DNA of 64,000 bases from Flavimaricola sp. (GTDB lineage: Bacteria; Pseudomonadota; Alphaproteobacteria; Rhodobacterales; Rhodobacteraceae): NCBI GenBank assembly GCA_029255105.1, contig JAQWWH010000016.1, positions 106,345-170,344 of the forward strand. Direction: 5' to 3'. Shown in pieces: positions 27,640 through 39,430 of this stretch. How positions within the stretch are numbered: the first letter of the stretch is position 1; each line of letters starts with the position of its first letter. A program made the position numbers and the translations under genes. A model generated the notes under the pieces. The model did no database searches. It was not told the origin of the DNA and saw only the letters and a program-made list of their open reading frames with translations.

Positions 27640-27641
<2 letters not shown>
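27015..27641 (+). CDS. rnhB: Ribonuclease HII
   Basis: [53 protein letters not shown] motifs. Confidence 0.93.
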
Positions 27642-28832
<1,191 letters not shown>

Positions 28833-28883
28833 ATTCACGATTTACCGCCGGTGCCTGTGGCTTCACCCAGGGGCGCTCACCTT

Positions 28884-28918
28884 GCCCCGCCGTCTTTGAT
28901 GACGTGCGGGGCGTTTTT
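28884..28918 (+). terminator. Intrinsic terminator downstream of ccrM
   Basis: GCCCCGCCGTC-N6-GACGTGCGGGGC then GTTTTT. Confidence 0.85.
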
Positions 28919-28965
28919 ATGTTGTAATGTGCGGGGGTCGCTTTGACCCGAAAGAGGATGACAAA

Positions 28966-29997
28966 ATGACGACCGCCCGCTCAATTCGTCTTGCCGCCCG
29001 TCCGAAGGGGCTGGCTACTCTCAAGGACCTGTCGCTGACAGAGGATCCCATCCCTGTTCCCGGTCCTGGCCAGTTCCTGGTCCGGGTCATCTGGCTGTCT
29101 CTGGACCCCTATATGCGCGGCCGGATGGATGATGCAAAGTCCTATGCCAAGCCCGTGGACATTGGCGACATCATGCAGGGCGGCTGCGTGGGCGAGGTCC
29201 TGGCCTCGCATCATCCGCACTACGCGCGCGGAGAGATCGTGACGGGGGCCTTTGGCTGGACGACCCATGCCGTGTCGGATGGGGAGGGTGTGCGCAAGCT
29301 TGATCCCCGTCTTGCCCCTGTCTCGACGGCATTGGGTGTTCTGGGGATGCCTGGGATCACGGCCTGGGTGGGGCTTAACGACATTGCCGCAGCCAAACCG
29401 GGCGAGACAATCGTGGTTTCGGCGGCTACCGGGGCGGTTGGCGGGCTGGTCGGGCAGCTGGCCAAGGCCAAGGGTATGACCGTGATGGGCCTTGCCGGGG
29501 GGGCGGACAAATGTGCCTATGCCTGCGAGGTGCTGGGCTATGATCATTGTCTGGATCACCGCGCAGCACCCGATGCCCGCACCCTTGGGGCCCGGATTGC
29601 AGAGGTCGCGCCGCAGGGTGTCGACGTCTATTTCGAGAACGTCGGGGGCAAGTCCCTGTCAGCCGTTCTGCCCCGGATGAATGTTCATGGCCGGGTCGCC
29701 CTCTGCGGCATGATCGCCTGGTACGGTGGTCAGAACCTGGACGAGGCGCTGCCGTTGCCACTCGTTTGGCGGACGGTGCTGACCCGAAGGCTGGGGGTTC
29801 AGGGGTTCATCATCTTTGACCACTTCCACCGGTTTCCCGATTTTCTGAAAGAGGTAGGCCCGATGGTTGCAGACGGCCGCATTGTCGTGCGCGAGGATGT
29901 GACCGACGGGATCGAGAACGCCCCGGTAGCCTTCTTGCGCATGCTTGAGGGTGGCAACTTTGGCAAGACCCTCGTCCGGGTTGGTCCTGATCCGTAA
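28966..29997 (+). CDS. NADP-dependent oxidoreductase, zinc-free MDR family (CurA-like)
   Basis: WLSLDPYMRGRM, VVSAATGAVGGLVGQLAKAKG, VDVYFENVGGKSLSAVLPRMNVHGRVALCGMI. Confidence 0.88.
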   Translation: MTTARSIRLAARPKGLATLKDLSLTEDPIPVPGPGQFLVRVIWLSLDPYMRGRMDDAKSYAKPVDIGDIMQGGCVGEVLASHHPHYARGEIVTGAFGWTTHAVSDGEGVRKLDPRLAPVSTALGVLGMPGITAWVGLNDIAAAKPGETIVVSAATGAVGGLVGQLAKAKGMTVMGLAGGADKCAYACEVLGYDHCLDHRAAPDARTLGARIAEVAPQGVDVYFENVGGKSLSAVLPRMNVHGRVALCGMIAWYGGQNLDEALPLPLVWRTVLTRRLGVQGFIIFDHFHRFPDFLKEVGPMVADGRIVVREDVTDGIENAPVAFLRMLEGGNFGKTLVRVGPDP

Positions 29998-30031
29998 GGT
30001 GGGTCCTGACCCACCCCCCCCAGGGCATCTG

Positions 30032-31177
30032 TCAGCGCGGCATTGGGTTGCTCGCCTTGTTGTAGGCCGTCCAGTCGGTGATGTCGGGATAATGGGTCTG
30101 ACGCCAGGCCCGGACCCTTGGGTTCATCACTCTGCGCCATAGCGGGGGGATCATCGCAGCAACGGTCATGACGGGATAGCCATATGGCAACTGGGGGGCA
30201 TCTGCTTCGCCATAGGTCTGCAACAGGGGAAACCGCCGGTCGGGCTTGTAATGGTGGTCGGAATGCCGCTGGAGGTTGATCAGCAACCAGTTCGACACCT
30301 TGTGGCAGGCGTTCCACGAATGTCGGGGCAGGGTATGTTCATACTTGCCATCGCCCAGATGCCTCCGGGTCAGCCCGTAGTGTTCGACATAGTCGACCAG
30401 TTCAAGCTGCCAGACGGCGACGAAGGCCTGAGTAAGAAACAGGAACACCCCCCAGCCGCCACCAATCAGGACCGAAAGCAGCAGCATCGCCCCCTGTAGT
30501 CCCCAGTAGCGCCAGAACGGATTTGACAGGTCCGTCCAGGGGCGACCCTTGCGGGCAAGCATGGCCTTTTCTGCCCGGAAGGCCGAGATCAGGCATTGCC
30601 TGAGGACCCTGGGAAAGAACCGGTGGAAACCTTCGTTGTAGCGGGCTGTCACCGGGTCCCGTGGTGTGCCGATGTAGCGGTGATGGACCAGCAGGTGTTC
30701 CGAGCGGAAGTGCGAATACATCACCATTGCCAGCAGGATATCCGCCATCCAGCGCTCGCCCTTGGGCTTCTGGTGCATCAGCTCATGCGAATAGTTGATG
30801 CCGATGGTCCCTGTCAGGATGCCAACACCAAAGAACAGGGCCCATTCCTCGAACCTGCTCAGGTGGTCTGTCGCACTGACAAACCACAGAACGCCAAAGA
30901 CGGTCGCAAATTGGAGGGGGGCCCAGATCAGCGTGATCAGACGGTACCATTTCAGGCAGTTTTTTTCGGCCGCTGCCGGGTCCGGGTTTTCCGTGTTCAG
31001 GCCGACAACGAAATCCAGGGCTGAAAACAGGTACCAGGTGCAGAACGGCATCAAAAGAAGGGTCCAACCACCCCATACGGCGCCCTGCCACACGATCGGG
31101 ATCAGCAGCAGCGAGATCCAGAACGGCAAGGCGCGGCTAAGCCGAGCAAAGTCACGAGTGATTGGGACGGTGGTCAT
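30032..31177 (-). CDS. Alkane 1-monooxygenase (AlkB-like integral membrane di-iron hydroxylase)
   Basis: His motifs HELMH, EHLLVHHRYIGTPRDP, VEHYGL, LQRHSDHHYKPDRRFPLLQ. Confidence 0.85.
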   Translation of the reverse strand: MTTVPITRDFARLSRALPFWISLLLIPIVWQGAVWGGWTLLLMPFCTWYLFSALDFVVGLNTENPDPAAAEKNCLKWYRLITLIWAPLQFATVFGVLWFVSATDHLSRFEEWALFFGVGILTGTIGINYSHELMHQKPKGERWMADILLAMVMYSHFRSEHLLVHHRYIGTPRDPVTARYNEGFHRFFPRVLRQCLISAFRAEKAMLARKGRPWTDLSNPFWRYWGLQGAMLLLSVLIGGGWGVFLFLTQAFVAVWQLELVDYVEHYGLTRRHLGDGKYEHTLPRHSWNACHKVSNWLLINLQRHSDHHYKPDRRFPLLQTYGEADAPQLPYGYPVMTVAAMIPPLWRRVMNPRVRAWRQTHYPDITDWTAYNKASNPMPR

Positions 31178-31227
31178 TCTTTGGCCTGATCTGATTTTCC
31201 TAAGTCTACCCCGGTCGACCCTCGCGC

Positions 31228-32286
31228 TCAAACAGGCCGTAGCGTCGCGGCGGCCAGATCATAGACCTTGCGCATGACGGTCGGCAGGTCAGCGGGCCGA
31301 AACCTTGATGCCGGGACAAATTGCCCCCTGTCAGGGACATCCTGCACCGCCACATCGGCTGTCATTATGGCAAGCCTGAGATGAAAATGTGTGAAGGTGT
31401 GCCGGGCTTCGGCCTCAAGCAGGGTCCAGTCGGCGTTAATTGGCGGGTTCGGCTGGGGATCGTCGTTCCAGTCAGAGCCGGGCCAGCCCAGCATGCCGCC
31501 CAAAAGGCCCTTGTCTGGCCGGGTTTCCAACAGCCAGGCGCCATCGGCACGGCGGGCCACATAGGCAATGCCAAGCCGGGTGGGCTTCACCGCCTTGGGC
31601 AGCTTGCGCGGCAGCTCGCCCTGGGTGCCACGGGCGCGGGCCAGACAAGGCTCGCGTAGGGGGCAGATGCCGCAGGCCGGGTTGCGCGGGGTGCAGATGG
31701 TCGCGCCAAGGTCCATCACCGCCTGGGCATGGTCGCCGGGCCGGCTGGCAGGGGTCAGCGCCTCTGCCCGTTCGGTTAGTTCGGGCTTGGCGGTCGGCAG
31801 CGGCGTGTGGATGTCAAAGAGCCGGGCCATCACCCGCTCAACATTGCCGTCCACCACTGTCGCCCGTTCATCATAGGCGATCGAGGCGATGGCACTTGCC
31901 GTATAGGGCCCGATCCCGGGCAGGGTCAGAAGGCCCTCGCGCGTCCGAGGAAAGACCCCACCATGATTCGCCGTCACCGCCCGGGCGCATTTGAGAAGGT
32001 TCCGCGCCCGGGCGTAGTAGCCAAGCCCCGCCCAGGCCGCCATGACATCGGGATCCTCGGCGGCGGCCAGGTCTGTGACGCGCGGCCAAAGGGCCGTGAA
32101 TTTGAGGAAATACGCGCGAACGGCGGCGACGGTCGTTTGTTGCAGCATCACCTCGGACAGCCAGACCCTGTAGGGATCCGGCAGCACGCCTTGGCGCCGG
32201 TCCGCTGGTCCGACCCGCCAGGGCATGTCACGTGCGTGGCGGTCATACCAGTCCAGCAGGGCAGCGCTCTTTTCTTCGTCACGCAT
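31228..32286 (-). CDS. mutY: A/G-specific adenine glycosylase
   Basis: MPWRVGP, VMLQQTTVAAVRAYFLKF, LPGIGPYTASAIASIAYDERATVVDGNVERVMARLF, C-terminal Fe-S cysteines and NUDIX-like domain. Confidence 0.92.
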   Translation of the reverse strand: MRDEEKSAALLDWYDRHARDMPWRVGPADRRQGVLPDPYRVWLSEVMLQQTTVAAVRAYFLKFTALWPRVTDLAAAEDPDVMAAWAGLGYYARARNLLKCARAVTANHGGVFPRTREGLLTLPGIGPYTASAIASIAYDERATVVDGNVERVMARLFDIHTPLPTAKPELTERAEALTPASRPGDHAQAVMDLGATICTPRNPACGICPLREPCLARARGTQGELPRKLPKAVKPTRLGIAYVARRADGAWLLETRPDKGLLGGMLGWPGSDWNDDPQPNPPINADWTLLEAEARHTFTHFHLRLAIMTADVAVQDVPDRGQFVPASRFRPADLPTVMRKVYDLAAATLRPV

Positions 32287-32354
32287 AGTTTATGTCGGGT
32301 CCGTTCTGGTTTCGCTGGCCTCATCCCGACCAATCCTTAGTATGCATACCTAAG

Positions 32355-32867
32355 ATGAAACAGCCCCGCCACCAGTCCACCACTTATGGTTTCTCCCAGA
32401 CCTCGCGTCTGTTGCAGGTGCGTATCCGCACGGCGTCAGAGGCGCGTGGGTTTGCGGTGACCCGCCTTCTCACCCATTGGGACGAAATTGTGGGGCAAGC
32501 AACCGCCCAGATCGCCCGACCCGTGAATGTCAGCTATGGACGCGAAGGGATGGGGGCGACCCTGACCATCCTCACGACAGGCTCACAGGCCCCAATGCTG
32601 GAAATGCAGAAAGAGCAGATCCGCGAAAAGGTGAATGCCTGCTATGGCTACCGGGCGATAAGCCGGGTCCGGATCACCCAGACCGCCCCCACCGGGTTTG
32701 CCGAAGGGCAAGCTGTTTTCGGCAATGCACCGCCGAAAATGGAGCTTCGCCCTGACCCGAAAATCGCCGATGCCGCCGCTGCGGCAACATGCAATGTCAA
32801 AAACGCCGATTTGCGCCTTGCGCTCGAGGCCCTTGCCAACAATGTGCTGCGCAAGCAGTCATCCTGA
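32355..32867 (+). CDS. DUF721 / DciA-like protein
   Basis: LLTHWDEIVGQATAQIARPVNVSYGREGMGATLTILTTGSQAPMLEMQKEQIREKVNACYGYRAISRVRITQ. Confidence 0.8.
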   Translation: MKQPRHQSTTYGFSQTSRLLQVRIRTASEARGFAVTRLLTHWDEIVGQATAQIARPVNVSYGREGMGATLTILTTGSQAPMLEMQKEQIREKVNACYGYRAISRVRITQTAPTGFAEGQAVFGNAPPKMELRPDPKIADAAAAATCNVKNADLRLALEALANNVLRKQSS

Positions 32868-32882
32868 AGGATCAGAAAGATC

Positions 32883-33554
32883 ATGAAAAAGCTATTGCCG
32901 GTCATTGCCCTCGCTATTTTTGCCGTTTTGGGAGGGACCTGGTTCCTGACCCAGTCGTCTAACCCCAGTGATCCCATCCTGGGATCAGCCCTGGCGCAGG
33001 AAGCCGGGGAAATTGATACCTCCACCGTGGCCGAAATGATTCTTGGCAATCCGGACGCGGCTGTCGAAGTGATCGAATACGCTTCGTTCACCTGCCCGCA
33101 TTGCGCCGCCTTTCACGCCAACCAGTTTCAAGAGTTGAAGGCCAACTACATCGACACCGGCCTGATCAAGTTCGTCTACCGTGAGATCTACTTTGACCGG
33201 TTTGGCCTCTGGGCCTCGATGGTGGCCCGTTGTGGCGGTGAGATGCGGTTCTTTGGCATTTCTGACATGCTGTACGACCAGCAGCGCGAATGGATCGCTG
33301 GCGGTCAAGATCCCGCTCTTATTGCCGGGAACCTGCGCCGGATTGGTCTGACGGCAGGACTTGATGGTGAACAGGTTGATGCCTGCCTGTCGGACCCCAC
33401 CACGGCGCAGACCCTGGTGGCCTGGTTTGAAGAGAACTCGGCGCGGGACGAGATCACGTCCACCCCCAGCTTTGTCATCGACGGCGAAAAATTCTCGAAC
33501 ATGTCCTATTCAGACTTTGCCGCTGTTCTGGACGAGCGTTTGGCCGCCAAGTGA
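32883..33554 (+). CDS. DsbA family thiol:disulfide oxidoreductase
   Basis: N-terminal signal/TM; EYASFTCPHCAAFHANQFQELKANYIDTGLIKFVYREIYFDRFGLWASMVARC (CPHC). Confidence 0.9.
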   Translation: MKKLLPVIALAIFAVLGGTWFLTQSSNPSDPILGSALAQEAGEIDTSTVAEMILGNPDAAVEVIEYASFTCPHCAAFHANQFQELKANYIDTGLIKFVYREIYFDRFGLWASMVARCGGEMRFFGISDMLYDQQREWIAGGQDPALIAGNLRRIGLTAGLDGEQVDACLSDPTTAQTLVAWFEENSARDEITSTPSFVIDGEKFSNMSYSDFAAVLDERLAAK

Positions 33555-34684
33555 TCGACGACCGTAAGGCGGTCCCGACCGGGCCTCTGGCCGGGATCAA
33601 GGTTATAGAATTGGCGCGTATCCTGGCCGGCCCTTGGGCTGGCCAGCTTCTTGCGGACCTTGGGGCCGAGGTCATCAAGGTCGAATCCCCCGAGGGCGAC
33701 GACACCCGGCAATGGGGGCCGCCCTTTGTGACCCCCGAAGGATCGGCCGCCTACTTCCACGGCTGTAACCGGGGCAAGCAATCGGTCGTCATCGACTTTC
33801 GCACACCCGAAGGCCAGTCTGAGGTGCGGCGTCTGGTGCAAAACGCCGATATCCTGATCGAGAACTTCAAGGTTGGCGGACTGGTCAAATACGGGCTCGA
33901 CTACGCAAGCCTTGCCCAGCTGTCGCCCCGCCTCATTTACTGTTCGATCACCGGCTTTGGGCAAACTGGCCCCTATGCCCATCGGGCGGGGTATGACTTC
34001 ATCATCCAAGGCATGTCCGGCCTGATGTCTGTGACTGGTGAGCCTGACGGCCAACCCCAGAAAGTAGGCGTTGCTGTAACCGATATCTTTACCGGGGTGT
34101 ACTCGGTCACCGCGATCCTTGCTGCCCTGCACAAGCGGCATGAAACCGGGCGGGGTCAACATATCGACATGGCCCTTCTGGACGTGGCGACCGCCATCAC
34201 CGCCAATCAGGCGATGAACTACCTGACCACCGGTACAGCCCCCAGGCGGCTGGGCAACGCGCATCCCAATATCGTGCCTTATCAGGTGTTCGATTGCGCA
34301 GATGGCCATATCATCATCGCCAGCGGCAATGACGGACAGTATGCCCGGCTTTGCGCCTTGCTTGGTATGCCTGACCTCGCCATCGATGCCGCCTACCGCA
34401 CCAACGCAGATCGCCTGGCAAATCGGATCGCCTTGATCGAGGCGCTGACGGCCGTGACCCGGACCCGAAGCAAGGCCGACCTGCTGGCGGACTGCGAAAG
34501 GGCAGGGGTCCCGGCAGGCCCGATCAATGATCTGGCCGAAGTTTTCGCTGATCCGCAAATCATCTCCCGGGGTATGCAGATTGCACCGGGTGGCATTCCG
34601 GGCGTCCGCAGCCCGATTGTATTTTCGGATGACGAACTGGCCCTCGACCGACCAGCCCCAGCCCTGGGCCCTATCGGCGACTAA
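33551..34684 (+). CDS. CaiB/BaiF CoA-transferase family protein
   Basis: [47 protein letters not shown]; class III CoA-transferase motifs. Confidence 0.92.
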   Translation: MIDDRKAVPTGPLAGIKVIELARILAGPWAGQLLADLGAEVIKVESPEGDDTRQWGPPFVTPEGSAAYFHGCNRGKQSVVIDFRTPEGQSEVRRLVQNADILIENFKVGGLVKYGLDYASLAQLSPRLIYCSITGFGQTGPYAHRAGYDFIIQGMSGLMSVTGEPDGQPQKVGVAVTDIFTGVYSVTAILAALHKRHETGRGQHIDMALLDVATAITANQAMNYLTTGTAPRRLGNAHPNIVPYQVFDCADGHIIIASGNDGQYARLCALLGMPDLAIDAAYRTNADRLANRIALIEALTAVTRTRSKADLLADCERAGVPAGPINDLAEVFADPQIISRGMQIAPGGIPGVRSPIVFSDDELALDRPAPALGPIGD

Positions 34685-35675
34685 GGCCAAGTCCGGCGAA
34701 AGCCTGGTCAAGCGGGGACCAATCCTCCAGCGTCAATCGCACGGGCAGGGTCAGGACTTTGGCCCGGAATGCCGGGGGCAGGCGGACGGCATCCTTTTCG
34801 GTGGTGACAAGCTGGGCGCCCAGACCCAGCGCCTCGCGCTCTAGACGTGCCATCAGTGCGTCGGTAAGCGGTTGGTGATCTTCGAGAGCTTCGCCACCGA
34901 GAACCTCGGCCCCCTCGGCGCGCAGGGTTGCAAAGAACTTTTCCGGGTGGCCGATACCGGCAAAGGCGAGGACCCTCTGGCCCTTCCACGGCAGGCCCAT
35001 GGCAAGCGGGGTCAATTGCCCGCGCAGATGTGGTTGGGTGGCAAGGGCCCCTTTCCACTGATCGAGGAAAATGCGTTGCGCCGCAGCGGGGCCGATCGAC
35101 AACACAATGTCGGCCCGGCCCAGCCCAGTCGCAACAGGCTCCCGCAGAGGGCCGGCGGGCAGACAGCGACCGTTGCCAAAGCCACGGACAGCATCCACGA
35201 CCACAATGCTCAGGTCCTTGGACACGACCGGATTCTGGAACCCGTCGTCCAACAGGATGACCTCTGCCCCGGCCGCCTCTGCGGCCCGGACACCTGCCGC
35301 GCGGTCGCGTGACACCCAGGTCGGGGCAAACGCCGCGAGCAACAGGGACTCATCGCCGGTATCAGCGGCCGTATGCCGCCCCTCTGTCACCTGCACCGGC
35401 CCGGTCAGGCGTCCACCATACCCCCGGGTGACGGCATGGGCCCCGATCCCCCATTCTGCAAGTCGTTGGATCAGGGCGATGGCCGTCGGCGTTTTGCCTG
35501 TTCCACCGACGTTGATATTGCCAACGCAGATGACCGGCACCCCGGCCCGATAGGGACGTCCCTTTGCAAGCCGTCGGGCAGTCGCCGCGCCGTAGGCAAG
35601 CCCAAGCGGCGCAAGCACGCGTGCCCTTAGTGCAGGGGCGTCGGGGGGTGTGAACCAGAAGGCAGGCGCAGTCAT
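34671..35675 (-). CDS. lpxK: Tetraacyldisaccharide 4'-kinase
   Basis: [45 protein letters not shown]. Confidence 0.92.
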   Translation of the reverse strand: MTAPAFWFTPPDAPALRARVLAPLGLAYGAATARRLAKGRPYRAGVPVICVGNINVGGTGKTPTAIALIQRLAEWGIGAHAVTRGYGGRLTGPVQVTEGRHTAADTGDESLLLAAFAPTWVSRDRAAGVRAAEAAGAEVILLDDGFQNPVVSKDLSIVVVDAVRGFGNGRCLPAGPLREPVATGLGRADIVLSIGPAAAQRIFLDQWKGALATQPHLRGQLTPLAMGLPWKGQRVLAFAGIGHPEKFFATLRAEGAEVLGGEALEDHQPLTDALMARLEREALGLGAQLVTTEKDAVRLPPAFRAKVLTLPVRLTLEDWSPLDQAFAGLGLSRR

Positions 35676-35679
35676 CCTA

Positions 35680-36885
35680 TCAACCCTCTGCCCGGTCCAG
35701 GGCCTCTCGGATCAGACCGACCAGCTTGTTGCTGGACTCGGCCCCGGCCGAGGTCACGTCCCAGGCGGCATGGGCCATTTCGGCCGTCTTGTCGGGCGCA
35801 AGCAGCGCCTCGATCACCCGACCCAGTTGGCCGGCATTTGCGACTGTGCGGGTCGCACCGGCCTGGGAGAGGCGATCAAAGTGAGCTTTATGAGTTTCGA
35901 TCCGGTGGCCGTGCACCACGGCAGAGCCCAGGGTCGCGGCTTCGAACGGATCGCTGCCCCCTTGTCCTGACAAGGTACCACCAAGAAACGAGACCGGTGC
36001 AAGCCGATACCAAAGGCCCATTTCGACGGTGTCGGTCAAAAGGACCTGAGTGTTGTCTGTCGGATCCTGCCCATCCAGCCTGCTGGCTGTTTCAAGCCCG
36101 GCCGCCTTCAACATGGCCGAAGCCTCTGCCTGATGCGGGGTCGACAGGATCAGAAGCAAGCGGTGGGCCCTGCGGCTGGCGACCCGATGGGCCTCGATCA
36201 CGTCGGCAAGTTCTTCAACAGGGGCCTTGGCTGCCAGCCAGACCGGGCGTGTCCCCACGGCGCGAGCAAGATCCTGGCGGTCACTCTCGATGCAGGGCAG
36301 GACGATGGCGCCAGGGTCGAATGTGCCGGTCACCCTAATCCGGTCGTCTGGCAGCCCGGCCCGCCGAAGTCGGGCAACGGTTGCCCCATCCTTGGCCATC
36401 GCTTCGTGGAACAGGGTTATCGTGCCACGGGTTATGCCCGGAACCCAGCTACCCCCCCTGATCAGGGTATCGTCGTCGCTGACATCCAACAGGAACCGTG
36501 CCATAGGCATCTGCGCCGTTTCGTGCAGCAGGACCGGGCGCAGATTGCCGCCATGCCAGAGCAGCACTGCGGGCCGCCAGTACTTCAGGAATGCGCGGGC
36601 TGCGGTCCGGTTTTCGGCAGGAGCACGCTGGACAACAAGGCCCGAAATAGAAGGTATCGACACTTCATTCAACAGTGGAACGGTGACCAAAACGGTCAGC
36701 TGGTCACCATCTGTCCCCAATCGCGCCGCGAGGGCTGAAAAGGGGACAAGGTCTGCCGGATCGTGCACATGGGCCCAGATCAGGTTGCCATCGGGGCGGG
36801 GTGGTGGCGCCTCGGTCGAACCTGGTTCTGGCGCTGAACGGCGGAGCGTCAGAAAGGCCGCCAGCGGGAAGGAGCGGTTCGTCAT
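35680..36885 (-). CDS. waaA: 3-deoxy-D-manno-octulosonic acid transferase-like glycosyltransferase
   Basis: [53 protein letters not shown]; adjacent to lpxK. Confidence 0.85.
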   Translation of the reverse strand: MTNRSFPLAAFLTLRRSAPEPGSTEAPPPRPDGNLIWAHVHDPADLVPFSALAARLGTDGDQLTVLVTVPLLNEVSIPSISGLVVQRAPAENRTAARAFLKYWRPAVLLWHGGNLRPVLLHETAQMPMARFLLDVSDDDTLIRGGSWVPGITRGTITLFHEAMAKDGATVARLRRAGLPDDRIRVTGTFDPGAIVLPCIESDRQDLARAVGTRPVWLAAKAPVEELADVIEAHRVASRRAHRLLLILSTPHQAEASAMLKAAGLETASRLDGQDPTDNTQVLLTDTVEMGLWYRLAPVSFLGGTLSGQGGSDPFEAATLGSAVVHGHRIETHKAHFDRLSQAGATRTVANAGQLGRVIEALLAPDKTAEMAHAAWDVTSAGAESSNKLVGLIREALDRAEG

Positions 36886-36907
36886 CTGCCCTCCTTCGCG
36901 GGTACCA

Positions 36908-37156
36908 TCAGCTGGCCGGTGTTTCTGTGGCCGAACCTTCGTCGGTCTCGTCGAACAGGCGATGAACATGGGCGATGAAATAGCGCATATGCGCATTGTC
37001 CACAGTGCGTTGGGCTTCTGCCTTCCAGGCGGCGTGGGCTGATGCATAGTCCGGGAACATGCCGACTACATGGATGTCGTCAACATTGCGGAAGGTGGTC
37101 CCGCTTGGGTCGGTCAGTTCTCCACCATAGACGAGGTGCAGGCGTTGGGTCATCAC
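36908..37156 (-). CDS. DUF4170 domain-containing protein
   Basis: LHLVYGGELTDPSGTTFRNVDDIHVVGMFPDYASAHAAWKAEAQRTVDNAHMRYFIAHVHRL. Confidence 0.82.
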   Translation of the reverse strand: MMTQRLHLVYGGELTDPSGTTFRNVDDIHVVGMFPDYASAHAAWKAEAQRTVDNAHMRYFIAHVHRLFDETDEGSATETPAS

Positions 37157-37231
37157 AAGATCCTAGGAACAGGGCCGGATTACCGGCAGGTTAGGCAATT
37201 GGAAAGGGTGGTCAAGGGCGGCGCATCCCCG

Positions 37232-38008
37232 TCAGGCAAGGGCCGAGAACAGCGCGGTATGCATCTGCTCCCCCCCCGCTAGAACACCGTTCGTCTGCGG
37301 ATGGGGGTTGTTGAACCGCAGGGGCCGTCCTTGCCGGTCCGTCACACGGCCCCCTGCCTCGGACACGATCAGCGCGCCGGCGGCGATGTCCCATTCCCAG
37401 GCTGGGCGTAGGGTCATCATGGCATCAAACGCCCCTTCGGCAACAAGGCACAACCTCCAGGCAAGGGAGGAGCGGAAGGCGCGTTTGAACTCTGGCAGGA
37501 GGCCGCCTTGCCAAAGGTCGGGATCAAGAGTGGGCTTCGTTGTCAGGACCGTGCCTTGCGCCAGGTCGTTGCAGGCGCTGACCCGGATGGGCGCACCGTT
37601 CAAGGACGCGCCGCCGCCCAGTTCGGCGGTGAATAAGGCGTCTCGTGCAGGCAGGTAAACCACGGCTGCGGTAATTTCACCGTCCAGCGCGACTGCAATG
37701 GAATGGGCCCAGTCCCGCGACCCTTCGATAAAGGCCCGGGTCCCGTCAATCGGGTCGACAATGAAAGTGTGGCGCGGGGTCAACCGTTTCCGCGTGTCGG
37801 GTGTTTCTTCTGACAGCCAGCCAAAGTCGGGCCGGGCCGCCATGAGCCGTTCGCGCAAAAGGGCGTCTACGGCCAGATCGGCATCGGTTACCGGACCAGC
37901 TCCATCAGGTTTGTGGGTGATGTCCAGCGTCCCTGCAGCGTGACGAAGGGCCAATGCCCCCGCCTCTTTCGCCGCATCCTTGAGAAGGCCAAGGTCAGTC
38001 GCCTGCAA
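37232..38008 (-). CDS. 3'(2'),5'-bisphosphate nucleotidase CysQ / inositol monophosphatase family
   Basis: WLSEETPDTRKRLTPRHTFIVDPIDGTRAFIEG, AWEWDIAAGALIVSEAGGRVTD. Confidence 0.9.
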   Translation of the reverse strand: MQATDLGLLKDAAKEAGALALRHAAGTLDITHKPDGAGPVTDADLAVDALLRERLMAARPDFGWLSEETPDTRKRLTPRHTFIVDPIDGTRAFIEGSRDWAHSIAVALDGEITAAVVYLPARDALFTAELGGGASLNGAPIRVSACNDLAQGTVLTTKPTLDPDLWQGGLLPEFKRAFRSSLAWRLCLVAEGAFDAMMTLRPAWEWDIAAGALIVSEAGGRVTDRQGRPLRFNNPHPQTNGVLAGGEQMHTALFSALA

Positions 38009-39341
38009 GGGTCAGCCCGTCGATCAGAATAGAAGGAACAACCCGCGACAGGTGCGGTTGGGCGTCATTGCCCGGTATGATCCGCATCAGCATCTCGCGC
38101 AGATTGCCAGCGACCGTGCATTCGCTGATAGGGTGGCTGATCTCACCGTTCTGGATCCAGAACCCGGAAGCCCCCCGGGAATAGTCGCCGGTGTTGGGAT
38201 TGATTGTCGATCCGATCATTGAGGTGACAAGCAGGCCGGTGCCCATCTGGGCAATCAGATCCGCCCGGCTGGAGTTGCCCTGTGTAAGTGCGATGTTCGA
38301 AACGGACGGTGAGGGTGGCCCACCAGTGCCCCGCGCGGCATTTGCCGTCGACGGCATCCCAAGCTTGCGACCCGTCGCAAGGTCAAGGGTCCAGCCAGTC
38401 AGCACCCCATCCTCGACAATCGCGCGCCGCTGAGTGGGCAGTCCTTCGGCATCAAACAGCTTGGATCCAGAGGTCCGGGGGCGATGCGGATCCTCGATCA
38501 CGCTCAGATGCGAGGGCAGGACATGTTTGCCCAAGGCATCGCGCAGCCAGCTCGAGCCTCGGGCGATCATCATCCCGTTGGTGGCCTGAAGCAGGTGACC
38601 GATCAGCGAGGAGGCGATCCGTTCATCAAAGAGAACCGGGTAGGTCCCGGTCTTGGGTTTGCGCGGCGCGTGCCGGGCCACGGCGCGTTCCCCTGCGATG
38701 CGGCCAATTTCGGTCGGGTCACGTAGATCGGCCTGGAAGATCCGACTATCGTGGTCGTAGTCACGCTCCATCCCGGTGCCTTCACCGCTGATAGCGACAC
38801 AAGAGATTGCCCTGTCGCTGCGCTGGTATCCCCCTGCAAAGCCGTTCGAGGCCGCCATATAGACCTCGCGCCGGCCATACCCGGCCGAGGCGCTGTCGAT
38901 CATGGTTACACCACTCACGGCCCGGGCTGCGGCCTCGGCGGTGCGGGCATCCTCTTCGAGGGCCTGTGCAGAAGGCTCTTCCGTTGGATCGTAGAGGTCG
39001 AGGGACGCGGTATCCGTGTCGCGGGCCAGCTGGTCGGGGTCTGCCAATCCCGCGTGCGGATCGGCGGGCGCCTCACGGGCCATCGCAACGGCCCGTTCTG
39101 CCATGCGCAAAAGGCTGGCCTCGCGGGCATCCGAGACAGACACATTCGCCTGCTGCTTGCCGACAAAGACCCGCAGACCAATGTCGATACCTTCCGACCG
39201 CTCTGCCTGTTCCAGCACCCCGTCACGGACATCGATGGAAATCGAGGTTCCTGCCACGGCAATCGCATCGGCGCTTTCGGCACCCGCAGCGCGGGCGGCA
39301 TCCAGCAGGCGAGCGGTCAAGGCAGGCAGGTCATGCGACAT
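37995..39341 (-). CDS. TldD/PmbA family metalloprotease-like protein
   Basis: DGVLEQAERSEGIDIGLRVFVGKQQANVSVSD; SIGSTINPNTGDYSRGASGFWIQNGEISHPISECTVAGNLREML. Confidence 0.9.
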   Translation of the reverse strand: MSHDLPALTARLLDAARAAGAESADAIAVAGTSISIDVRDGVLEQAERSEGIDIGLRVFVGKQQANVSVSDAREASLLRMAERAVAMAREAPADPHAGLADPDQLARDTDTASLDLYDPTEEPSAQALEEDARTAEAAARAVSGVTMIDSASAGYGRREVYMAASNGFAGGYQRSDRAISCVAISGEGTGMERDYDHDSRIFQADLRDPTEIGRIAGERAVARHAPRKPKTGTYPVLFDERIASSLIGHLLQATNGMMIARGSSWLRDALGKHVLPSHLSVIEDPHRPRTSGSKLFDAEGLPTQRRAIVEDGVLTGWTLDLATGRKLGMPSTANAARGTGGPPSPSVSNIALTQGNSSRADLIAQMGTGLLVTSMIGSTINPNTGDYSRGASGFWIQNGEISHPISECTVAGNLREMLMRIIPGNDAQPHLSRVVPSILIDGLTLAGD

Positions 39342-39430
39342 CGGAGGGTCCTTGTATCGGTGTGCGGCGAACGTGGCGCGGTGACACGGAGGTAGCCCCT
39401 TCGACCTAAAGGGACAAGGCCACCAAACCC

